Positions 53,201-60,786 of a DNA stretch of 64,000 nucleotides are shown piece after piece. Position 1 is the stretch's first letter; each line of letters opens with the position of its first letter. The stretch is from Parapristionchus giblindavisi (lineage: Eukaryota > Nematoda > Chromadorea > Rhabditida > Diplogasteridae), in assembly GCA_943737045.1 (NCBI GenBank), contig CALSFV010000022.1, positions 434,001-498,000 on the forward strand. The letters run 5' to 3'. Made by a program: the position numbers and the translations under genes. The notes beneath the pieces are model-generated. The model made no database searches. It saw nothing but the letters and a program-made list of their open reading frames with translations, and was not told the origin of the DNA.

Positions 53201-56200
53201 TTCGGACAAATCATCGCTTGTTGTAGATTGCTCCCAAAATTTCCGACTAGGTATTGTAGCCTAAGCAATTCTGCATTGATATAACTTAAAACTGGGTTCT
53301 TCCCAATCGACCATTTTGTCGAATTTTTCGGTCGAAGTTCCGTCATCGATGGTTTTCCCGAACAAATGTATTTTCCAAACGTATTTTCCAAACGATTGGT
53401 GCGGAATTGTGCTCTACACAAAGTTTCGAGGTGAGACCAGTAAAATGACACAAGAATCCCATCACTTGGATCAATTTGAAAATTTCGATTTTCACGACCC
53501 GGGGGTCATGGTCTGAAAATTTCAAAATTTCTCAAGTTTGAAATGTTTTCATTTATGGGGCTTATTGTGAAGTACTAATGATGTGTATAATATTCAACCA
53601 ATGCTCAATGGCTGATCTCTCCTTTCAACCATTTTTTCGAAAATTTTCATTCTGTTTGAGTGCAAAAAATCAGAATTGTGTTTGAATCAGTTTCCAACTT
53701 GCTTTCTGTAACATTCTGTCATAGTACTTTACAATGTACATAATCAATATGAAAATCGTTTAATTTCGAAAATTCAAAAAATTCAATTTGAGTGACTACT
53801 TTTTCGGCAAATTTCTGAAATATTGCAGTTTGTAAACTCGAATGCTGCGACAATGAGCAAATGACAATGACAATGTGAAGTTTCGTGATGAGTAAACATA
53901 GTAGAACTGGAATCCCGGCATTCGGCTAACTTTTGAAAAATCGATTTCCATGACCCCGGGGTCATGGCAAAAAAAAACTGAATTTTCGAAATTAAACGAT
54001 TTTCATATAGATTATGTACATTGTAAAGTACTATGACAGAATGTTACAGAAAGCAAGTTGGAATCCGATTCAAACACAATTCTGATTTTTTGCACTCAAA
54101 TAGAATGAAAATTTTCGAAAAATTGGTTGAAAGGAGAGATCAGCTATTGAGCATTGGCTGAATATTATTCACATCATTAGTACTTCACAATAAGCCCCAT
54201 AAATGAAAACATTTCAAACTTGAGAAATTTTGAAATTTTCAGACCGTGACCCCCGGGTCGTGAAAATCGAAATTTTCAAATTGATCCAAGTGATGGGATT
54301 CTTGTGTCATTTTACTGGTCTCACCTCGAAACTTTGTGTAGAGCACAATTCCGCACCAATCGTTTGGAAAATGCATTTGTTCGGGAAAACCATCGATGAC
54401 GGAACTTCGATCGAAAAATTCGACAAAATGGTCGATCGGGAAGAACCCAGTTTTAAGTTATATCAATGCAGAATTGCTTAGGCTACAATACCTAGTCGGA
54501 AATTTTGGGAGCAATCTACAACAAGCGATGATTTGTCCGAATAAACCAAAATTTTGAGTAAAAAAAGTGGTTTAGGAATCAACGGACATTCAATGCTAAT
54601 TGTGAATTAGCAAGGTCTGTGCACCCTAGATGCATCGCAAACGATATTTAGACTTCATCTCAACAATTTGAAAAATTATGATTTTTTAACGTTTTTAAAA
54701 AAAAATATTTTTGTTAATAGCCTGAGGGCACAAACAGGAAATTTCTGCTGTTTTGTGTAATAAGGGCCGGTGACACTCCTAACACCCAAGTATGGACTCC
54801 CAGTTCTCATTGCTAGCGCACGCGTCCAGGGGGTGGTCGAGTCTTAACGGCCATCTCTCTTAAGCACTTGACACGGATCTCCTGTAAAAGTGTATGAAAA
54901 TAAAAACCTTTTTGCACAGAAAAAAATAATTTTCCTCTTTTTTATTGATAGTTGTTAGACTGGCCTAACTGAGTGCGAAAACAACATTTTGAAATTTTGT
55001 TTTTCGTAATTTGCATAATTAGGCAATTTTTTTACCGTCAACTTCAAATGAGTGTAACTCGCTTCGTTTTTGAGCAACCGTGTAAAATTTTTTTTCATTC
55101 GGTTTCTAATGACCTCCTCTACAAATAACTCAACTAAGGATATGGTCGGAAATGTTGTTATTCATGTGTTATTGTATGAAAACTGTTTTTTTTTGCATAC
55201 AAAATGCAATGTTTCTCGAAATTTTTCTCTAAAGGATAAGAGTTTTATTGCAGATTCGGATTCCCCGTACTCGAATTAGGGTATCCTGATACATCATTTA
55301 ACCCAACTCTGTCCGCCCAATCAATCAATCAATTTATCAAATCAGGCAATATATGCTCAGATGAGGATGGGTCTATATTCATCATAGGTTGCATTCCACC
55401 AGTGTCTTCCAATAGCTCGAGTCAGATCGTCTCTCCAGCGTACGCGAGGTTTTCCACAAGGGCGGTTCCTGTTGTACGGCGTCCACACCGTAGTAGCACG
55501 ACTCCACTGTTCCAACTTCATATTCCGGATCTTGAGGGCCCATTGAGCTTTTCGTTTTAAGCTTTCCTGTATCCAATCTCGTAGCTTGGTGGTCTCCCTT
55601 ACACGTTCATTTCTCCAGCGATCTCGCAACGTAACTCCTATCATCTTCCGCTCCATCTTCCTCTGGGTGGCACTCAATCTCTCCTTATCACCGCCCAATA
55701 GCCGCCCAATAGGGATACTGTATATCGTCGTCCTGGACTTAGTGCAATTTTCGCTCAAATAACATTTTTGGTTGTAAATCAGCTCAAACTTATGTTAATG
55801 TACTCATTAGCATATCTAAACCCGGTATCTCGACCAACCTGAAAAAATTGTCTTAGTGGTTCGAATTCTCAACAACAACCATTTTTGAGTTATGAATCGA
55901 AAACTGATTTTATTAGCGGTTTTTCGCATTTCTGGCTTGATGCAACTTAAAAACTCCAGCGTTTTCATTTTGTTTTCAAATATAATGATGTTTTCTTTTT
56001 CAATTCACTTTAAACCATCGATTCATCATGTCCGAGAGAAGAGAACATTCGAGGATGCGAGAGTGATAACTTCGGATGCATTCCATGATATAATAATAAT
56101 AATAATAATAGTGAGTTCTCAGAGTTTTGCGAATGTTCAGTGGATAAGAATGGATAACTGTTTGAGTCAAGAATGACTCAAACAGTTTCTTCGACCAATT

Positions 56201-59200
56201 TTTTCAGGTTGGTCGAGATACAGGGTTTAAATATGCTAATGAGTACATTAACAAGTTTGAGCTGATTTACAACCAAAAATGTGATTTGAGAGAAAATTGC
56301 ACTAAGTCCAGGACGATGATATACAGTATCCCTATTGGGCGGACAGAGTTGGGTTAAATTATATATCAGGATACCCCAATTCGAGGACGGGGAATCCGAA
56401 TCTGCAATAAAACTCTTATCCTTTAGAGAAAAATTTCGAGAAACATTGCATTTTGTATGCAAAAAAAACAGTTTTCATACAATAACACATGAATAACAAC
56501 ATTTCCGACCATATCCTTAGTTGAGTTATTTGTAGAGGAGATCATTAGGAACCGAATGAAAAAAAATTTTACACAGTTGCTCAAAAACGAAGCGAGAAGT
56601 TGACGGTAAAAAAATTGCATAATTATGCAAATTACGAAAACCAAAATTTCAAAATGTTGTTTTCGCACTCAGTCAGGCCATTCTAACAACTATTAATAAA
56701 AAAAGAAGAAAATTATTTTTTTCTGTGCAATGGCTTCATACACTTTTACAGGAGATCCGTGTTAAGTCACTTAATATCTAGTACTTACATGATGCACTTC
56801 GTATTTTGGACTTACTTAAGTCTCTTCATACTTAGTGCTAATTTCGCACTTGTGCCCTTTGGCTTAGTGCTAAGTCATTCCTGACTTATCACTTGTCTCA
56901 TGACTTATTCCATCTAGGTGCGTCCGGATGATGTGGCTCAGGCCGAAGAGTTACTCAAGCAGCACATTGATCTCGAAGAGAACATCTGGCGCGAGATAAA
57001 CCATGTAAGTGATGGCATACGTGGGCAACCTTTGTCGCTGGAAATTAAAATCGGGTGGGTGGGAAGTAAAAATTTCATGTTTGAGTGAATTTTGGCTTGC
57101 AAATCGTTTTCATTTTGGGCGAATTTTGGCTAAATCGGGTGGGTCGGGTGCCAAAACCGGGTGGGTTCTTGCCGCTAGCGACAATGCCGCCCACGTATGA
57201 GTTATACTGTATGATAGATTGTCGGTCGATATATTGATTATTTACGGTAGTTTATCGATTTATTGATTTGTAATTATAGGTTGAAGATGTTGGCCGTCGT
57301 CTTCTCCAGAAGAATCCTCGTCTATCCATGGTCAAGGAGAGTCTGGCGTCGTTCGATCGGGAGACTTGCAAGTTTACGTCTGGTGGGAAATATAAGTAAA
57401 CTACTAGTTTGAAAATAGTAGAGTTTGCGTCTCTCAGTGATCTGGTCTCTATGGCTTGATCGTGACTCCTTCCTCCGTCACCATCTCCAACTTCTATTGT
57501 TCAATCGAGAGGCCGACCGCATCGACGCCGTATCCAATGATCACGAAGCCTTCTTTAACTGTTCCGATCGTGGAGTCAGTATATTCATTGATTACTGTAG
57601 CTGTATACTGTAGTTTATCGATTTTTTATCTTGTAGAATCCTATCACTGCTTTCTTAAAAGGTTATATAACACACTATCTGAGAAAATCGACATAGGTGC
57701 GGTATCGATGAAAAATAGATTTTTTTGTTTTATGTATGATAATTACAGGCTCCATGAGTTAATTCTCACTGGTACTTGGAAATTCCTTCCAATTGAAAAT
57801 TCGCTTCAGGAGGTGACCACACCACGATTTGGCGCCTTTTCCTAAAAAGTTTATTTCGAATCCAATCGATTCGGGAGTGAGTGCAATGGACTCCTTGGCG
57901 AATTCTAAGAAACTATTGTTGAGGAGAGTTTTTCTATCAACGGATAACGAAGGCTGGAATTGGGAATTTTCGAAAAAAATTTTACTTTAAATTAATTCTC
58001 ACTGTTTTCCCATGGGGCAGGAAAACTTTTTATTTGCTTAATAGCTTCTACATATTATATTACACCTTTGGTTTAAAATTCATTATTTTTTTTAAAAATA
58101 CGAATTATATGAACTAATCATTTTTATGAATTGTGGTGTGCTCCTACAGTAATCCCTAATTAGTTAATTTGGTTTTTTCGCTAGTTTTAAGCATTTTTTC
58201 TGCACTTTTCTTTACAATATTAGATGTATATGATTATTCTGCACCATCGGAGTACAACTGCACGGTATATGTGGAGATTACATTACTGATCGCACTTGTA
58301 CTGTAAATTTTATTCACTTTCGTATCCGAGCCAGCTTGCGAGTTTGTTACAATGCTCATGCCGTTCCGTGCTCTTTCTTGTCGGTTTGATAGACTGGTCA
58401 GAGAATAAGAGAGAGCACGTAAATTACAGTACACGTACAGTACAAGTACGATCAGTAATGTGGTCATCACATATGCCGTGCAGCTGCACTCCGATGGTGC
58501 AGAATAATCATATATCTCTAACATTATAAAGAAAAGCGCTGAAAATATGCTTAAAACTAGCGAAAAAACTAAATTAACTGATTAGGGATTACTGTAGGAG
58601 CACACCATAATTCACGAATTCGTTATAAAAATGATTAGTTCATATAATTCGTATTTTTAAAAAATTATGAATTTTAAACCAAAGGTGTAATATAATATGT
58701 AGAAGCTATTAAGCAAATAAAAAGTTTTCCCGCCCCATGGGAAAATAGTGAGAATTAATTTAATGTAAAAAATTTTTCGAAAATTCCCAATTCCAGCCTT
58801 CGTTATCCGTTGATCGAAAAACACTCCTCAACAATAGTTTCTTAGAATTAGCTAAGGAGTCGATTACATCCACTCCCGAATCGATTCGAAATAAACTTTT
58901 TAGGAAAAGGCGCCAAATCGTGGTGTGGTCACCTCCTGAAGCGAATTTTCAATTGGAAGGAATTTCCAAGCACCAGTGAACTACACTCATGGAGCATGTA
59001 ATTATCATACATAAAACAACAAAAATCTATTTTTCAGCGATACCAAAAAATATCCCAGTTGTTGAATTCTCTCAGATAGTGTTTTATATTGGGTAATAGA
59101 TACGGTGTCGTCTCGCATGTTTTAACAAATTACTGTAGCTGTGTGGTACTGTAACTGTGTGGTACTGTAGCTGTGTCTATCTGTGTCGCACTGTAGATCG

Positions 59201-59993
59201 ATAATCTACCATATTCCGTTGAGGATTCTGTGGAATCGATTGAGCATCTGCTGAATCGTCATCGTGCTCTGGAAGCGACGTTGGAAGCCCTCGAGGGGTG
59301 TCTGCTCGCGTTCACCAAAACCGCTGATGATCTCATCAAGAAGAAACATCCGGAGAGTCCTTACATTGATCAGGTAAGAGGATATTGATTGACTTATTGA
59401 TTTTTATAAAATTGATTAATCAGTGGAATATTAATTGGTAATTGGCGCTCAACCCGGTGAACTCTGGTTTCATGTGTTCTATGAGTGATAGCAATTGCTA
59501 ACCTTTTTGCCTTTACAAAAGTAGATTAAAAGTAAAAGTAAAAGTAAATTAAATTGCTGTCTTGTATAGTAGTCATAGGTCAAAAAGTATGTTGCAAAGT
59601 ACCATGCCTGACCGGATTTTGGGCCAAAATTTCACAAAAATTCGAAAAACCTGACCGAATTTTGAAAACCGATAACCTAGCTATTCGACCTATGCAGTAT
59701 TCCCTCCCTAAGTACAGTATTCCTTCCCTGACTACAGTATCCCCTCCCTATAACCTAGCTATTCGACCTATGCAGTATTCCCTCCCTAACTACAGTATTC
59801 CTTCCCTGACTACAGTATCCCCTCCCTATAACCTATAAATGTGCCATTGCAGCGTCGTCTGGAGGTACTGAAGCGTCGTGCATCCGTCAGAAGTAATGGA
59901 GTAGATCGACGTCGTCATCTAGAAATCTCCCTCGACAATCAGAAGCTCATGCACAGTATTCGGTTGATTTTGAAAGCCAGAACGACCGCTTAA
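43030..59993 (+). CDS. divergent spectrin-repeat protein (alpha-spectrin-like), multi-exon
   Basis: A spectrin-family gene spread over 17 kb; spectrins are long rods of three-helix repeats forming the submembrane cytoskeleton. Exons: 43030-43105, 43371-43422, 43844-43918, 44120-44227, 48689-48787, 49032-49114, 49180-49297, 49714-49818, 50055-50193, 51082-51239, 51440-51583, (52135-52190, doubtful), 52724-52795, 56918-57004, 57280-57382, 57438-57574, 59197-59373, 59853-59993. Phases agree except at the doubtful exon. Marks of the repeats: WLTDKEAFLSSDDLGDT, LLIKKHREFEK, LATWFNDKLKWANDETYLD, LPYSVEDSVESIEHLLNRH. No calponin-homology, SH3, PH or EF-hand domain is visible. The visible exons encode only about seven to eight repeats, far short of a full alpha spectrin. 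It ends in TAA within a repeat, next to a short dispersed repeat. A recent, shortened spectrin paralogue is the best reading; a pseudogene is possible. Confidence 0.7.
43135..43326. mobile_element. TA-flanked MITE, CACAGAGAATCT ends, in first intron
   Basis: CACAGAGAATCTGGTGC and TAAATTCTCTGTG are inverted and flanked by TA. The inside has CTTGTTTCATCCTTGCTC paired with GAGCAAGGATGAAACAA. The copy at 62949-63113 is truncated in the middle. Confidence 0.75.
45673..45793. mobile_element. MITE family B copy with clean TTAA ends
   Basis: TTAAAGGGAGCG and CGCTCCCTTTAA are perfect inverted ends. The body is a long palindrome (CTCAATGGTCTCTTCGTCG with AATGAAGAGACCATTGA). Confidence 0.85.
46405..46618 (+). 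pseudogene. LINE reverse-transcriptase C-terminal fragment
   Basis: The frame reads SRRHNYILRKHPCRSTRFSH, then FFSNRIVNVWNSLPNS and PKSFSNSIKSI, then stop. FFSNRIVN.WNSLP is the classic C-terminal signature of CR1/Jockey-type LINE ORF2 proteins. It is a 5'-truncated copy of a family other than the 29-33 kb LINE. Confidence 0.75.
46784..47008 (+). pseudogene. serpentine-receptor remnant (TM3-like exon)
   Basis: After a GATTCAG acceptor the frame reads EWREFFQICIFFLYGNAFVI, then ANYTFRFLYT, then GTATGC (possible donor). This resembles TM3 of nematode receptors ending in an FRF/YRY-type motif. Without splicing the frame stays open through GEEGRKLEELLELYNDNY, similar to the acidic second extracellular loop; TM4 would be lost. 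It is probably a decayed receptor carried inside the mobile element. Confidence 0.35.
48689..51583 (+). CDS. spectrin-like gene, central exons
   Basis: Seven exons in consistent phase. Readings: MLAQSDKLQLLIREGERLMA, RVESVKARNGRLLETCAKRL, LATWFNDKLKWANDETYLD, KLMKKEQWVHTFMQSGEDLI, STQLIELRSLWLELRRASKE, EVDEMKKWI, DELLKRLDAIDADIKGREEE and RTLRALREFFVWQESHEV. The W-x-x-x-K and GEDLIKQGHYNKDQV blocks match alpha-spectrin repeats. All acceptors here are CAG or TAG and most donors GTACGG, GTAAGT or GTATAC. Confidence 0.75.
48875..48960. mobile_element. MITE family B fragment in intron
   Basis: GTCTCTTCAACGCTCTACGC, then GTGCGCAATGAAG, matches the left two thirds of the family; the right end is lost. 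Confidence 0.6.
49288..49697 (+). repeat. eight-copy 54-bp tandem repeat spanning an exon-intron boundary
   Basis: The unit begins with the last 10 bases of exon 49180-49297 (GCTCCATGAG), then the 5' splice site GTATACGGTAG, then ATCGATTGATTGATTC and ATTTCTTGAGAAGA. All eight copies keep the exon tail and donor; one has ATGATG|TATAC instead, destroying its donor. The intron continues to the CAG at 49711-49713. Confidence 0.95.
50553..50734. mobile_element. MITE, ATAGGTGGGC ends, copy 1
   Basis: TAGGTGGGCGTGTGG and CGTGCCCACCTAT are inverted. The core has GAACAGCCTTGCCTTC and related GCCTTGC repeats. It sits in the spectrin intron 50194-51081. Confidence 0.75.
50795..50985. mobile_element. 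MITE, ATAGGTGGGC ends, copy 2 (inverted)
   Basis: ATAGGTGGGCACGGTGGGGG and CACGCGCCCACCTAT. It is a diverged copy in opposite orientation, 60 bp from copy 1 in the same intron. Confidence 0.75.
51744..51956. mobile_element. possible MITE with GATGGT.TATC ends
   Basis: GATGGTCTATCAAGATCCC and GGGATAACCATC are imperfect inverted ends around GGGTACC-rich sequence. It lies in the intron after exon 51583. Confidence 0.45.
52135..52795 (+). CDS. spectrin-like gene, doubtful exon and exon 52724-52795
   Basis: From 52135 the frame reads RLRALSDVREVYEEADVAIQ, then WLN, after a weak TTGAG acceptor. A phase-0 donor (GTGGCC) exists only inside it, so the exon end is uncertain. Exon 52724-52795 (SKFNSGMKKVYMWIERKKKD) has a good TTCAG acceptor and GTAAGT donor. 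Both contain a helix-A-like W, so a stretch of repeat may be missing between them. Confidence 0.5.
52390..52685 (+). repeat. dispersed repeat with ACTGTAGT/GGGAGGGG motif array
   Basis: Inverted relative to 10398-10860: GAATACTGTAGTTTGGTAGG, then GGAAGTTGTCCTACACTAG. It occupies the intron before exon 52724. Confidence 0.75.
52869..54863. mobile_element. 2-kb foldback element at TTAA in spectrin intron
   Basis: TTAAGAGGCATGTTCCCTAA on the left and a right end GGCCATCTCTCTTAA bound inverted arms. Outer arms (CACCGGCCCTTATTACACAA, GCCCTCAGGCTATTAG) match 17318-17690. The inner palindrome (53375-54370) matches the core of 33199-35201. Confidence 0.85.
54871..56762. mobile_element. 1.9-kb foldback element next to the previous one
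   Basis: ACACGGATCTCCTGTAAAAG and its complement CTTTTACAGGAGATCCGTGT are the ends. Arms of about 500-900 bp share TTTTGAGCAACCG..., GACCATATCCTTAG and GGTATCTCGACCAACCTGAA in inverted form. The left arm is interrupted by an RTE LINE fragment. Confidence 0.85.
55322..55690 (-). pseudogene. 5'-truncated RTE-type LINE fragment with target duplication
   Basis: The minus strand encodes the C-terminal end of an RTE-clade reverse transcriptase: LSATQRKMERKMIGVTLRDR, then WRNERVRETTKLRDWIQES, then CGKPRVRWRDDL and GRHWWNATYDEY. The GKPR.RW.DD and RDR.RNE.. blocks are standard for this family. It ends in a (TTGA)n-type tail (CAATCAATCAAT on the plus strand). CCGCCCAAT flanks it on both sides (55313-55321 and 55691-55699, repeated at 55702). 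The opposite foldback arm shows the uninterrupted site. Confidence 0.8.
56918..57574 (+). CDS. spectrin-like gene, exons 56918-57004, 57280-57382, 57438-57574
   Basis: Readings: VRPDDVAQAEELLKQHIDLE, then VEDVGRRLLQKNPRLSMVKE, then SLWLDRDSFLRHHLQLLLFN, then READRIDAVSNDHEAFFNCS. AEELLKQH and NREADRID...HEAFF are spectrin signatures. The better-looking donor at 57396 (GTAAAC) would put the next exon out of frame and hit a stop. The weaker GTGGGA at 57383 keeps the frame. This could mark damage or a real weak site. Confidence 0.6.
57016..57199. mobile_element. MITE, CATACGTGGGC ends, in spectrin intron
   Basis: CATACGTGGGCAACC and GCCGCCCACGTATG are inverted. The body has ATCGGGTGGGT repeats. 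It begins 11 nt after the donor of exon 57004. Confidence 0.7.
57664..59090. mobile_element. 1.4-kb near-complete palindrome (foldback element) in spectrin intron
   Basis: The arms meet near 58376 and extend to TATATAACACACTATCTGAG at the left and CTCAGATAGTGTTTTATAT at the right. Shared marks: GGCTGGAATTGGGAATTTTC, TTACACCTTTGGTTTAAAAT and CCATCGGAGT. A third arm of the family lies at 1-382. Confidence 0.9.
59197..59993 (+). CDS. spectrin-like gene, last visible exons
   Basis: Exon 59197-59373 reads LPYSVEDSVESIEHLLNRHR, then ALEATLEALEGCLLAFTKTA, then DDLIKKKHPES. The last exon (59853-59993) reads RRLEVLKRRASVRSN, then RRRHLEISLDNQKLMHSIRL, and ends LKARTTA-TAA. The final residues come from a dispersed repeat (AGAACGACCGCT, also at 62408), so the natural C-terminus appears to have been replaced. 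Confidence 0.65.
59574..59694. mobile_element. 121-bp MITE with CATAGGTCRAA ends
   Basis: CATAGGTCAAAAAGTATG on the left and CTAGCTATTCGACCTATG on the right match the two ends of 44352-48642, making this an internally deleted relative. It sits in the last spectrin intron and is followed by two near-identical copies of a CAGTATTCCCTCCCTAA-type unit (59692-59835). Confidence 0.75.
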
Positions 59994-60084
59994 CATAGAA
60001 GCTCTCTCAAAATTAATGCTCTATCGCTTGTCTTGCTTTCGAAGAAAAATGGCTTACACCAGAAAACTGTGCATGTTAACTGCA

Positions 60085-60515
60085 CATTGACACATGTCTC
60101 TTGTATACATTGTGATAACATTGACAATCTTGTGATAACTAATTAATCGATAATTGTAGCATATTTATTGATTTTTACATTACTCATCCTATATTTGATC
60201 CCCTAGTCGATTATACTGTTGTTTGTTTATCCCATTGCTAATTTCATACTTGTAAAATCCACATTGAAACAAATCTCTTGTATACGTTGTGATAACATTG
60301 ACAATCTTGTGATAACCAATTAATCGATAATTGCAGTATATTTATTGATTTTTACATTTCTCATCCTATATTTGATCCCTTACAATTAGTCGATTATAAT
60401 GCAGTTTATCCCATTGCTAATTTCATACTTGTAAAATCCACATTGAAAAAAATCTCTTGCATACATTGTGATAACATTGATAATCTTATGATAACTGATC
60501 AATCGATAAAAGCAA
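60085..60515. repeat. about 2.4 tandem copies of a 180-bp unit
   Basis: The unit includes TCTTGTATACATTGTGATAA, ATTAATCGATAATTG and CATCCTATATTTGATCCC. Copies are 85-95 percent alike by eye. No gene is seen between the spectrin stop and 60787. Confidence 0.8.
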
Positions 60516-60626
60516 ACTAACCTCAATGATTTGTTCTCGCTGTACAACTATGAGCGTACCATGCTTCAGGTTGTGCGCAATTCTCCGTCACGACTATCAT
60601 CACGAATTTGTTTCTCCTCGATTAGT

Positions 60627-60786
60627 ATTTGAAAACTTGAAGTCTACTTCAAATAAGTCATTGACTTGAAGTTTACTTTAAATCTACTTCAAGTGACTGA
60701 CAATTTAAGTAGACCTGCATAGTGATGTCACAATTTAAGTAGAGATATGTTTCACTTGAAATAGACTTACAAGTCTACTTAAAGTG
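60627..60786. mobile_element. partial MITE family A
   Basis: TAGTATTTGAAAACTTGAAG and repeated AAGTCTACTT match the family; the right terminus is missing where the segmental duplication begins. Confidence 0.6.

Noticed and set aside
55180..56460. Small frames in the foldback arms (for example 55070-55279 and 56178-56462)
   Set aside because: They are inverted copies of the same arm sequence and have no splice or motif support.
57636..57664. Extra spectrin exon reading NPITAFLKG after a TTGTAG acceptor
   Set aside because: The exon at 59197 joins directly in phase to 57574 and continues the expected repeat sequence, so this segment is not needed.
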